Assembly (NCBI RefSeq): GCF_001528665.1
Contig: NZ_BBYJ01000019.1
Coordinates: 62,001 to 126,000, forward strand
Reading direction: 5' to 3'
DNA from: Microtetraspora malaysiensis
GTDB lineage: Bacteria > Actinomycetota > Actinomycetes > Streptosporangiales > Streptosporangiaceae
Length of the DNA: 64,000 nt
Positions 16,017 through 23,844 of this stretch are shown here, piece by piece; position 1 is the stretch's first letter, and each line of letters opens with the position of its first letter. A model generated the notes under the pieces. It did not search any database, was not told the DNA's origin, and was given only the letters and a program-made list of their open reading frames with translations. The position numbers and the translations under genes are program-made.

Positions 16017-17237
16017 GTGATCGTGACCACCGAGACCGACGCGACCTTGCGCGGGCTGCTCCGGCATCTCATCGACTTCGGCCCCCTCAGCCGCCCCGAG
16101 CTCGGCGAAGGCGTCGGCCTCGCCCGTGCGACCACATCCAGCCTGGTCAACGACCTCATGCGGCGTGGGCTGGTGGGCGAGATCCCGACTCCTCCGCAGG
16201 GCCGCCGGGGTCGTCCCACCACGCTGCTGGACGTGGACGACGACCGGTACGCCTCGCTCGGCCTGGAGATCGGCCTGGACCGCATCCTCGTCGCCGCCTA
16301 CACCCCGCGGGGCGGGCAACTGCTGCGGGTGGAGCGCCCCGCCGAACCCGAGCCCGGTAACCCGCGCGCGCTCCTCCGGGTCGCCGCGGGGGCGCTGCGC
16401 GAGGTGGCCGACTCGGTGGCGGCGACCGGCAGGATCCCGCTGGGCGCCGGGGTCTGCGTCCCCGGCCTGGTGGACGCCAGCAGCGGCACGGTGAAGTACG
16501 TCCCGAGCCTGGGCTGGCACGACGTCGCCCTGCGTGCGGGCGTGGCCGACGCGCTGGGCGGAGCGGCGCTCGGGGGGTCGGTCCTGGTCGACAGCGACGC
16601 CAACTACGCCGCGCTGGCCGAGCGCCGGGCCCGCCTGCGGGACGGGGCGGCCGGGACGAGCCTGGTCTACCTGACCGGCACGTACGGCATCAGCGCCGGG
16701 ATCATCACCGGCGACCGGCTCTGGCGGGGCGCACGCGGCCTGGCCGGGGACGTCGGTCACATCATGCTGGACCCGGGCGGCAAGCGCTGCGTGTGCGGCC
16801 GCTCCGGCTGCTTCGAGACCCGGGCCGGGCTCGCCGGGATCGTGCGTACGGCGCTCGCCGGGCACCGCCGCCGGGGTCCGGCCCGCTCGCTCGCCGACGC
16901 CGTCGAGGAGACGGTACGGCTGGCGCAGCGCGGCGACTCCACGGTCCTGGACGCGCTGGCCGAGGCCGGGCGCTGGCTGGGCCGCGGCGCGGCGGTGGTG
17001 TCGGCGCTGCTCGACCCGGGAGCGGTCGTGCTGGGCGGCCACTACGCGCGGCTGGCCCCGTGGATGCTCGACCCGGCCCGCGAGGCGTACGCGGCGGCCG
17101 TACTCACGCCCGGAGGCGAGGCTCCGGGCCTGGAGGTGTCGATGCTCGGCCCCTGGGGACCCGTCGAGGGGGCGGCGCTGTCGGTCCTGCTCGCGCTGAC
17201 CGAAGGCAGCCTCCCCCTCCCCGATCCGGTCAGCTGA
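16017..17237 (+). CDS. ROK family transcriptional regulator
   Basis: 406 aa; GTG at 16017 or 16023. N-terminal winged helix-turn-helix (SRPELGEGVGLARATTSSLV at ~25-45), then a ROK sugar-kinase-like domain with LGLEIGLDRILVAA and the zinc motif CVCGRSGCFETRAG near residue 260. ROK regulators with an HTH repress sugar operons and sense a sugar. Divergent to the importer-fucosidase-AOR operon and convergent, with an 8-bp overlap, to the secreted GH29-like gene. It is the natural candidate to control both. Confidence 0.9.
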   Translation: MIVTTETDATLRGLLRHLIDFGPLSRPELGEGVGLARATTSSLVNDLMRRGLVGEIPTPPQGRRGRPTTLLDVDDDRYASLGLEIGLDRILVAAYTPRGGQLLRVERPAEPEPGNPRALLRVAAGALREVADSVAATGRIPLGAGVCVPGLVDASSGTVKYVPSLGWHDVALRAGVADALGGAALGGSVLVDSDANYAALAERRARLRDGAAGTSLVYLTGTYGISAGIITGDRLWRGARGLAGDVGHIMLDPGGKRCVCGRSGCFETRAGLAGIVRTALAGHRRRGPARSLADAVEETVRLAQRGDSTVLDALAEAGRWLGRGAAVVSALLDPGAVVLGGHYARLAPWMLDPAREAYAAAVLTPGGEAPGLEVSMLGPWGPVEGAALSVLLALTEGSLPLPDPVS

Positions 17238-19077
17238 CCAGATTCACCGCGTCGATCTGCAGGTAGGGCCCGCCACGCTTGACCAGCTCGACGGTGTGGG
17301 ACCCGCGGGGCAGGTCGCGCACGCCGTACAACACGACCTGCGGCTGGTAGGGGCCCGTCTGGTCGAACCGGCCGACCAGTGTGCCGTCCAGGTAGACGTC
17401 CGCGAGCACCTGGCCGTCGACTGGGCCGAGCACGTCGATGCCGGTGCCCGTGAAGGTCATCGACACCGAGTCGCCGTCGGTCCGGGTATAGGTCACGTCC
17501 TCCAGGTAGTCACCCGCGCCGACGCGGCCCGAAGCGTGCTCCCAGGAGCCCTCGTAGACCAGGTCCGGGTCGTCGTCGTTGCGCATGCCGACGGGCTCGG
17601 GCTGCTCCAGGGTCGCCTTCATGTCGGCGAGCGCCTTCAGCGACGCCGGGGCCGGAGTGCCGGGGTACCACATCATCATGTTGATCGACAGCGCCGACCC
17701 GTTGGCCTTGGCCCGGCGGACCATGGCGGCCAGGCTTTGGCCGGAGTACCGCGTGGTGATCGTCTGGTCGGCGTGCCAGACGCCCCAGTCGTCCTCCAGC
17801 GTGAACATGCACTGGGCGAACATGCCCTTGTCGGGACCCTCGGTGACGATGCCGTTCGCGTCGGTCTTCGGCGCCGACCCGCAGCCCTCGCCGAACGCCA
17901 TGTCCTGGAACTCGGTGAACCGCGGCATCCCGGCGGTGTTGTAGCTGACCAGGCGGTTCGGGTTGCCCGTGCGAGCGGCCTTGCCGAGCTCCTCGAACGG
18001 CGCCGGGTAGTAGATCAGGCCGTCGTCGAAGAACCAGCCGTCCAGGCGGTCGCCGTACCGGGCGCCCAGCTCGCCGATCACCGACTTCCAGTTGCGGAAG
18101 AAGGTCTGCCGGTCCCCGCCGCCGGTGGTGGAGAACTCGTCGGGGAAGCTCTGGGCGCGCCACCAGTCGGTGGAGTTCAGGCCCAGGTGGCTGTCCTGGC
18201 CGGTGTGGTAGTACAGGTAGAACTGGATGCCGCGCGACTTCAGCTCGGTGGCGACGTCCCCGACCAGGTCCCGCGCGGCGGTCCGGTCGCCGTTGCCCAG
18301 GATCGCGTCCACTGCCGTCGACGGCGCGGCGAGCTGGTAGGTCCACCAGGTCATCGACCAGGTGACGTACCCCGCCCCGGTCGACTGGACCATGTCGGCG
18401 AACCGCTTGACGTCGAATCCGGAGGCGAACTCCTCAAGGGAGGGCCGGCTCCCGTGCTCTGGATAGCCCCAGGGACCGAACTGGAACATCAGGCCGTAGC
18501 CCGCCTTGGAGAACTTCTCGCGCGTGGGCGCTCCCGCGGCGCGGAACGCGTCGACCCGCCGTTGGTAGGCGGCGTAGTGGTCGGCGGGGAACAGCTCCAG
18601 GGCCTTGAAGTCGGTGTTGTCGCCGTCAGCCTGCGGGGCGAACCGAAGCGTGCTGGTCCCCTTGGGGAGCCGGATCGTGCCCTCGACCCGGTCGAAGCCG
18701 CCACGCTCGGTGGTGAGGTCGAGCGTGTCGCCGCCGGAGGTCAGCCGGAACGCGCGACCTTTTTGTCCGGCGAGCAACGCGCTCACGTGATATTCGCCCG
18801 CCTGGGCGACGGAAACACTCCACTCCAGCCAGCGGCTCGGGCTGGTCAGCCCGTACAGCCAGAAGTTCTTCGGCCCCTCGCCCGCGCCGCCGACGCCGAT
18901 GCCGTCGGCTCGCCTGGCCGCGCCGCCCATCAGCACGGTGACGTGGTCTTCGCCTCCCCCGGGCAGGACGCGGATCGGTTCGGGTCCATCGGCTCGCGCG
19001 GGACCGGTCAGGGTGAGGGCGGCGGCCAGAAGAGCGGCGACAGCCGTCACGAGCCGCCGGACTACGGGTGTGAAACG
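17230..19077 (-). CDS. Secreted GH29-like glycosidase with N- and C-terminal carbohydrate-binding-type domains
   Basis: 615 aa from GTG 19077, preceded by AAAGGAG. Signal peptide RRLVTAVAALLAAALTL then TGPARA. Residues ~30-170 form a jelly-roll CBM-like domain (EWSVSVAQAGEYHVSALLAG). The middle is a TIM-barrel related to alpha-L-fucosidases (MFQFGPWGYPEHGSRP, GAGYVTWSMTWWTYQL, DGWFFDDGLIYYP) with DD after the barrel strand where GH29 has its nucleophile. The classical KHHDGF motif is absent, replaced around WSMTWWTY, so substrate or mechanism may differ. The last ~110 residues form another beta-sandwich. Probably extracellular release of fucosylated oligosaccharides. Confidence 0.75.
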   Translation of the reverse strand, partial: RFTPVVRRLVTAVAALLAAALTLTGPARADGPEPIRVLPGGGEDHVTVLMGGAARRADGIGVGGAGEGPKNFWLYGLTSPSRWLEWSVSVAQAGEYHVSALLAGQKGRAFRLTSGGDTLDLTTERGGFDRVEGTIRLPKGTSTLRFAPQADGDNTDFKALELFPADHYAAYQRRVDAFRAAGAPTREKFSKAGYGLMFQFGPWGYPEHGSRPSLEEFASGFDVKRFADMVQSTGAGYVTWSMTWWTYQLAAPSTAVDAILGNGDRTAARDLVGDVATELKSRGIQFYLYYHTGQDSHLGLNSTDWWRAQSFPDEFSTTGGGDRQTFFRNWKSVIGELGARYGDRLDGWFFDDGLIYYPAPFEELGKAARTGNPNRLVSYNTAGMPRFTEFQDMAFGEGCGSAPKTDANGIVTEGPDKGMFAQCMFTLEDDWGVWHADQTITTRYSGQSLAAMVRRAKANGSALSINMMMWYPGTPAPASLKALADMKATLEQPEPVGMRNDDDPDLVYEGSWEHASGRVGAGDYLEDVTYTRTDGDSVSMTFTGTGIDVLGPVDGQVLADVYLDGTLVGRFDQTGPYQPQVVLYGVRDLPRGSHTVELVKRGGPYLQIDAVNLVS

Positions 19078-19125
19078 CACCTGTGTCTCCTTTGCAATGA
19101 TCTGCGGAGGAGTCTGGCTCATTTT

Positions 19126-19139
19126 TTGTTGCCCAACAA
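19126..19139 (-). promoter_or_regulatory. Candidate operator upstream of the secreted GH29-like gene
   Basis: TTGTTGCCCAACAA is a perfect palindrome with a CC centre, 48 bp upstream of the GTG start at 19077. It resembles the site before the fucoside importer operon (15960-15971). Confidence 0.5.
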
Positions 19140-19375
19140 GACGTAAATTGGCAAACGTGGAGCAGGAGATCGGGAAGGCCGGAGCCGGGCCTGCTCACGT
19201 CCGGCCTCACCGGGCTAGGTGTACTGCCCGGGCAGGGTGGTGACACGGCTGATGGGTGGCCGGCTGGGGCGGTCGGTCATCCCGGCCACGCCCAGTTCTC
19301 GGCAGGCGCAAAGCGCCAGGGGGACTTCCCGGCGCTGAACCTTGTCGCCACGCGAAGAACAAATTTTGGCTGACG

Positions 19376-19402
19376 TGTCGAGACCGCCCGTACGTCTCCG
19401 AC
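19376..19402 (+). promoter_or_regulatory. Candidate ECF42 sigma promoter (TGTCGA-N17-CGAC)
   Basis: TGTCGA at 19376-19381 and CGAC at 19399-19402 with 17-nt spacing, 14 bp before the ATG at 19417. From memory the ECF42 target is TGTCGA at -35 and CGA/TC at -10. The ECF42 gene itself is the last gene of this operon, so autoregulation is expected. Confidence 0.55.
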
Positions 19403-19416
19403 AGAGGGGGTGAAGC

Positions 19417-19833
19417 ATGGCACACACCAGGGAGACCACCGTGACCGCCACCACCATGTCAGCCGCGACGACCGCTACCTCGAGGCGCAGCCGCATCCGT
19501 ACCGCACTGTCCCGGGTCGTCCGGCTCGCACTCGCCCTGCAGTTCGCTTCCGGCGGGGTGCTGAAGCTGTTCGGCGCCGCGCAGATGACGGCCATGTTCG
19601 CCGAGATCGGCGCCGGCCAGTGGCTGCGGATCGTCGTCGGCGCACTCGAGCTCGCGGGCGCCGCCGGACTACTCCTCCCGCGACCGGCCCGCGCTGCCGC
19701 GGCCGGGCTTGTCGCGCTGATGATCGGCGCCACCGTCACCAACGTCACGGTGCTCGGCACCAGCCCGGCACTGCCGCTGTTCCTCCTGACGCTCGCGGCC
19801 GCGGTCGCGGTAATGCGGCGCGGCCACCGCTGA
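19417..19833 (+). CDS. DoxX family membrane protein
   Basis: 138 aa. After a ~30-residue polar tail, four hydrophobic segments follow with the DoxX pattern (LALQFASGGVLKLFGA, GAGQWLRIVVGALELAGAAG). DoxX-like proteins are small quinone/thiol-associated membrane proteins whose chemistry is often unclear. First gene of a four-gene unit ending in an ECF42 sigma factor, with a matching promoter immediately upstream. Confidence 0.85.
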   Translation: MAHTRETTVTATTMSAATTATSRRSRIRTALSRVVRLALALQFASGGVLKLFGAAQMTAMFAEIGAGQWLRIVVGALELAGAAGLLLPRPARAAAAGLVALMIGATVTNVTVLGTSPALPLFLLTLAAAVAVMRRGHR

Positions 19834-19865
19834 TCCCGGCACCTTTCACCTCACAGGAGAACACG

Positions 19866-20276
19866 ATGAACGCGACAGCGAACAACCTGTGCAGCCTGGA
19901 GCCGCTCGTCGGCACCTGGGCCATCGACGGACCCGGCATGTCGGGTACGGCCCGCTACGAGTGGATGGACGGCGGCGGCTTCCTGGTGCAGCACGTCGAC
20001 CTCGTCAACGATGGCGAGGTCACCCGCGGGGTCGAGTACATCGGCCTCCACGCCGAAAGCGGCCAGTTGCGGTCGCACTTCTTCGGCGAGAGCGGGGAGA
20101 TTCTCGAGTACGTATACGAGCTCGTCGGCGATACTTTGACGATCTGGTACGGCGACGTCGACTCCCCGGCCAAGTTCGTGGGCAGGTTCGACGCCGATGG
20201 CGGGCGCAACACCGGTGCCTGGCAGTGGCCGGGCGGAGGCTACGAGTCGAACATGACGCGGGTGGAGGAACCTTGA
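19866..20276 (+). CDS. DUF1579-like small protein
   Basis: 136 aa from ATG 19866, preceded by CAGGAGAA. Features: LEPLVGTWAIDGPGMSGTAR, YEWMDGGGFLVQHVD, then alternating strands, ending WPGGGYESNMTR. This resembles lipocalin-like DUF1579 proteins found beside ECF genes. No signal peptide. Its stop overlaps the TTG start of the next gene (TTGA). Function unknown; probably effector or sensor in the ECF42 module. Confidence 0.75.
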   Translation: MNATANNLCSLEPLVGTWAIDGPGMSGTARYEWMDGGGFLVQHVDLVNDGEVTRGVEYIGLHAESGQLRSHFFGESGEILEYVYELVGDTLTIWYGDVDSPAKFVGRFDADGGRNTGAWQWPGGGYESNMTRVEEP

Positions 20277-20662
20277 AATACATGATCATGACCTTCGGCG
20301 ACGCGTCGGCGTGGGACACCCTCGGCCTCGGCGCCGAGGAGGCAACCTGGTCCCCAGAAGAGGTCGCCGAACACTTCCGCGCCATGTCGGAGTTCTACGC
20401 CGACCTCGCATCCTCCGGCGAGATGGTCACCGGTTTCGGGCTGGCCGACCCCTCGCACACCATGACGGTGGAGATCCGCGACGGACGGCCCGTCGCCTCC
20501 GACGGACCACATGCCGAGGCCAAGGAGGTACTCGCCGGGTTCGGGATCATCGACGTGGCCTCACACGACCGGGCGGTCGAGCTGGCCGCGCGCTTCGCCG
20601 CGATCGTGCGGAGCCGGGTGGAGCTGCGGCCGGTCATGGACGACACCGGCCGGGAGATGTGA
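20273..20662 (+). CDS. YCII/DGPF-domain protein
   Basis: 129 aa from TTG 20273, giving the MKY start usual for this family; ATG 20282 is an alternative. Motifs: MKYMIMTFGD, FYADLASSGEMVTGFGLAD, and ASDGPHAEAKEVLAGFGIID, a variant of the DGPF motif (DGPH here). DGPF proteins are the standard neighbours of ECF42 sigma factors. Overlaps the sigma gene start by 4 bp (GTGA). The fold is ferredoxin-like; the biochemical role is not established. Confidence 0.88.
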   Translation: MKYMIMTFGDASAWDTLGLGAEEATWSPEEVAEHFRAMSEFYADLASSGEMVTGFGLADPSHTMTVEIRDGRPVASDGPHAEAKEVLAGFGIIDVASHDRAVELAARFAAIVRSRVELRPVMDDTGREM

Positions 20663-21906
20663 CCGTCCCTCAGCGGATGGAGGACCTGCTGCGCGAGCTC
20701 GCGCCGCAGGTCCTCGCCCTGCTCACCCGCCGTTACGGCCACTTCGATCTCGCTGAGGAGGCCGTTCAGGAGGCGCTGCTCGTGGCCGCGACCCAGTGGC
20801 CGGACCAGGGACTGCCGGACAACCCGCCGGGCTGGATCACCACCGTCGCCACCCGCCGCATGACCGACCTGCTGCGCAGCGAGCAGGCCCGCCGCCGACG
20901 GGAGCAGCAGGAGGCGTTCCGCGCGCTGCCCGCCGACCTGCTGTTACCGGCGGCCGACGTACGGCCCGCTGGGGACTCCGACGACACCCTGCTGCTGCTG
21001 TTCCTGTGCTGCCATCCAGCGCTGAATCCCCCCGCGCAGGTCGCGCTCACCCTGCGGGCTGTCGGCGGCCTGACCACCGCCGAGATCGCCCGCGCGCTCC
21101 TGCTGCCCGAGGCGACGCTCGCGCAGCGGATCAGCCGCGCCAAGAAACGCATTCTGGAAGCGGGCGGCCGGTTCCGGATGCCCGATGACCGGGATCGCGT
21201 ACGTCGCCTCGACGTCGTCCTCCATGTGCTGTACCTCATCTTCAACGAGGGCTACACCGCCACGGCAGGCGAATCGCTGCATCGCGGCGAGTTGTGTACC
21301 GAGGCGATCCGCTTGGCCCGGATGGTGCACCGGCTGCTGCCTGATGTGCCTGAGGTGAGCGGGTTGCTCGCCGAGATGCTACTCACCGACGCCCGCCGTC
21401 CGGCCCGCACCGGCCAGGACGGCGAACTGGTCCCGCTCGCGGAGCAGGACCGTGGCCGGTGGAGCCGGGCGATGATCGATGAAGGCATCGCGCTGCTGAC
21501 CGCCGCGTTGCCGCGCAGGCGGCCGGGTCCGTACCAGTTGCAGGCCGCGATCGCCGCCGTGCACGCGGAGGCGGGGCGGTTCGAAGACACCGACTGGGCG
21601 CAGATCGTCGCCCTGTACCAGGTGCTCGACCGGCTCGCCGACAACCCCGTGGTCACGTTGAACCGCGCCGTGGCGGTGGCGATGCTGAGCGGCCCCGCGG
21701 CCGGACTGGCCGTCCTGGAGACGGTGGCCCGCGACCAGCGGATGGCCGGCCATCACCGGCTGCACGCGGTGCGCGGGCACCTGCTTGAGGAGGCCGGCGA
21801 GAAGACGGCCGCGATCGCGGAGTACCGTACCGCGGCCCGGCTCACGACCAGCCTTCCCGAGCGCCGCTACCTACTGACCCGCGCCGCCCGACTGGACATG
21901 CGCTGA
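20659..21906 (+). CDS. ECF42-group RNA polymerase sigma factor with C-terminal TPR-like extension
   Basis: 415 aa from GTG 20659. Residues ~1-180 hold sigma-2 (DLAEEAVQEALLVAATQWP, PPGWITTVATRRMTDLLR) and sigma-4 (GLTTAEIARALLLPEATLAQ, RISRAKKRI). The following ~230 residues are the helical extension typical of ECF42 (LDVVLHVLYLIFNEGYTA, NRAVAVAMLSGPAAGLAVL). There is no anti-sigma gene, which fits control by the extension or by neighbouring DGPF protein. Last gene of the DoxX - DUF1579-like - DGPF - sigma unit. Confidence 0.92.
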   Translation: MTVPQRMEDLLRELAPQVLALLTRRYGHFDLAEEAVQEALLVAATQWPDQGLPDNPPGWITTVATRRMTDLLRSEQARRRREQQEAFRALPADLLLPAADVRPAGDSDDTLLLLFLCCHPALNPPAQVALTLRAVGGLTTAEIARALLLPEATLAQRISRAKKRILEAGGRFRMPDDRDRVRRLDVVLHVLYLIFNEGYTATAGESLHRGELCTEAIRLARMVHRLLPDVPEVSGLLAEMLLTDARRPARTGQDGELVPLAEQDRGRWSRAMIDEGIALLTAALPRRRPGPYQLQAAIAAVHAEAGRFEDTDWAQIVALYQVLDRLADNPVVTLNRAVAVAMLSGPAAGLAVLETVARDQRMAGHHRLHAVRGHLLEEAGEKTAAIAEYRTAARLTTSLPERRYLLTRAARLDMR

Positions 21907-22090
21907 CACGCCGTCGAGGAGGCCGCCGGCCTGCCCGGCGAAGCGGGCTTCGCCGGGACCGCGGTTTCCTTCCGGCGAAGTGACCGGCCCGGCCAAGGTT
22001 CGTACAGCCCATCAACTTCGAAGGCGGGGCGCGTCCGACGGTCCGGCCCTCGTGGCGGGACATGGGGCGGCGGAAGGTCGGACGCGGTTC

Positions 22091-22110
22091 TACACTGATA
22101 CATCCGATGT
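22091..22110 (+). promoter_or_regulatory. GntR-gene promoter with operator
   Basis: TACACT (22091-22096) is a plausible -10; the palindrome ACATCCGATGT at 22100-22110 starts 4 nt later, over the expected transcription start. This would allow autorepression by the regulator encoded at 22153. Confidence 0.65.
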
Positions 22111-22152
22111 CTGCGGTGCCCAGCCGCCGCACGAGCTGGAGGACGTGGTTCC

Positions 22153-22824
22153 GTGGCGGTGACGGACGCGGCGATCGACAGGATCAAGGAGATGATCCTT
22201 TCCGGTGCGCTGGCGCCCGGCGACCGGCTGCCGAAGGAGGCCGAGCTGGCCGAGCGGCTCGGCCTGTCGCGCAACTCGCTGCGGGAGGCGGTTCGCGCGC
22301 TCGCCCTGATCAACGTCCTGGACGTGCGGCAGGGCGACGGCACCTACGTCACCAGTCTCGAACCCCGGTTGCTGCTCGACGCGATGTCGTTCGTCGTCGA
22401 CTTTCACCGCGACGACACGGTGCTGCAGTTCATGCAGGTGCGGCAGATCCTGGAGCCCGCGGCGACGGCGCTGGCCGCGATCCACATGGCGGACGAGGAG
22501 ATCGAGGAACTCCGCGAGATCCTCGCCTCGCTGCCGGAGGCGCCGAGCGTCGAGGAACTGGTCGCCAACGACCTGCGGTTCCACCGGCACATCGCCGCCG
22601 GGTCCGGCAACCCCGTGCTCTGCTCGCTCGTCGAGAGCCTGTCCGGGCCGACGACCCGGGCGCGCGTCTGGCGTGGCCTCACCCAGGAGGGTGCCATCGC
22701 CAAGACTCGGGAGCAGCATGCGGCGATCTGCGACGCGATCGCCGCCCGCCGGCCCGAGGTGGCCAGGGCCTGGGCCACCGTTCACGTGGCCGGGGTCGAG
22801 GAGTGGCTGCGCCGGGCGCTCTGA
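22153..22824 (+). CDS. GntR family regulator, FadR/FCD subfamily (fucose regulon)
   Basis: 223 aa from GTG 22153, about 10 nt after GGAGG. N-terminal wHTH: IKEMILSGALAPGDRLPKEA, LAERLGLSRNSLREAVRAL, VRQGDGTYV. The C-terminal FCD domain has the expected metal-ligand pattern (NDLRFHRHIAAGSGNPVL, EQHAAICDAI, TVHVAG). FCD regulators bind acid intermediates; here fuconate or a keto-deoxy acid is a sensible ligand (inference). It immediately precedes the fucose catabolic operon and three identical palindromes in the window are candidate binding sites, one before its own gene. Confidence 0.92.
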   Translation: MAVTDAAIDRIKEMILSGALAPGDRLPKEAELAERLGLSRNSLREAVRALALINVLDVRQGDGTYVTSLEPRLLLDAMSFVVDFHRDDTVLQFMQVRQILEPAATALAAIHMADEEIEELREILASLPEAPSVEELVANDLRFHRHIAAGSGNPVLCSLVESLSGPTTRARVWRGLTQEGAIAKTREQHAAICDAIAARRPEVARAWATVHVAGVEEWLRRAL

Positions 22825-22880
22825 GCGCTCGGCGGGGGCCGGCCGGTCCGGACGCTCTCCCGTCCCCCGCGGGAAAAGAG

Positions 22881-22954
22881 ATCGGATGTATACCCCCATT
22901 TTAACTTGACATCAGGCGCTCATGACCCCAATCTGCCAGTCATACATCCGATGT
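22881..22954 (+). promoter_or_regulatory. Promoter and operators of the fucose catabolic operon
   Basis: TTGACA at 22906-22911 with a weak -10 (CAATCT, 22929-22934). The operator ACATCCGATGT is at 22944-22954, just past the expected start point. A partial match ATCGGATGTAT lies upstream at 22881-22891, about 63 bp away, so a looped or two-site arrangement is possible. Confidence 0.65.
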
Positions 22955-22974
22955 CTTTCTTTCAGGGATGCGAT

Positions 22975-23844
22975 GTGAAGCTGCTGCGAGTGGGGCCTGT
23001 CGGGCAAGAACGGCCGGTGGTGCTGGACGGAGCCGGCAACTTGTGCGACATCGGGGAGCGCGAGATCGACGGCGCCTTCCTCGACTCGGGAGGGATGGCC
23101 CGGATCAGATCGGCCCTCGAATGGGGTGACCTGCCCGTTGTGCGCCCCGCGGACCAGGCCCTGACACCCGGTACGGACCTGCGCATAGGCGCCCCGGTAG
23201 CCCGTCCGGGCAAGATCGTTTGCATCGGGCTCAACTATCGGGACCACGCCGAGGAGACCGGCGCCGCGATCCCGGCCGAGCCCGTCATTTTCATGAAGGC
23301 CCCGAACACCGTGGTCGGTCCGTACGACGAGGTGCTCATCCCGCGGGAGAGCGAGAAGACCGACTGGGAGGTGGAGCTGGCCGTCGTCATCGGGCGCACG
23401 GCCCGCTACGTGGAGACCGACGAGGAGGCCCTGGCCTGCGTCGCCGGGTACGCGATCTCCAACGACGTGTCCGAGCGGGAGTTCCAGCTTGAGCGGGGCG
23501 GGCAGTGGGACAAGGGCAAGTCCTGCGAGACGTTCAACCCGTTGGGCCCCTGGCTGGTGACCCCGGACGAGGCCGGCGACCCCGGAGCCCTCGGCCTGCG
23601 GCTCTGGGTCAACGGTGACCTCCGCCAGGACGGGAACACCAGGGACCAGATCTTCCCCGTGGCCGAGGTGATCCGCTATCTGAGCCGCTTCATGGTGCTG
23701 GAGCCGGGTGACGTGATCAACACCGGCACACCGGCGGGAGTGGCGCTCGGCCTGCCCGGCACGCCGTACCTGCGCGCGGGCGACGTGATGGAGCTGGAGA
23801 TCGACGGCCTGGGCCGGCAGCGGCAGACGGTGGGTCAGGCGTGA
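22975..23844 (+). CDS. FAH-family hydrolase, probable 2,4-diketo-3-deoxy-L-fuconate hydrolase
   Basis: 289 aa from GTG 22975, preceded by AGGGA; an upstream TTG at 22906 lies in the promoter and is unlikely. Fumarylacetoacetate-hydrolase fold: [39 protein letters not shown] (metal-binding Glu), [43 protein letters not shown]. In the non-phosphorylating pathway it cleaves the diketo acid to pyruvate and L-lactate. First of five coupled enzymes; its stop overlaps the next start (GTGA). A collapsed copy of it lies at 1364-1490. Confidence 0.87.
   Translation: MKLLRVGPVGQERPVVLDGAGNLCDIGEREIDGAFLDSGGMARIRSALEWGDLPVVRPADQALTPGTDLRIGAPVARPGKIVCIGLNYRDHAEETGAAIPAEPVIFMKAPNTVVGPYDEVLIPRESEKTDWEVELAVVIGRTARYVETDEEALACVAGYAISNDVSEREFQLERGGQWDKGKSCETFNPLGPWLVTPDEAGDPGALGLRLWVNGDLRQDGNTRDQIFPVAEVIRYLSRFMVLEPGDVINTGTPAGVALGLPGTPYLRAGDVMELEIDGLGRQRQTVGQA

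Noticed and set aside
19215-19290. Short minus-strand frame TDRPSRPPISRVTTLPGQYT
   Set aside because: Reads like a protein end but it is only ~20 codons with no ribosome site; not supportable.
22906-22974. Upstream start extending the FAH protein by 23 residues
   Set aside because: The extension overlaps the TTGACA box and the operator, and the GTG at 22975 has a proper ribosome site shared with the remnant copy.
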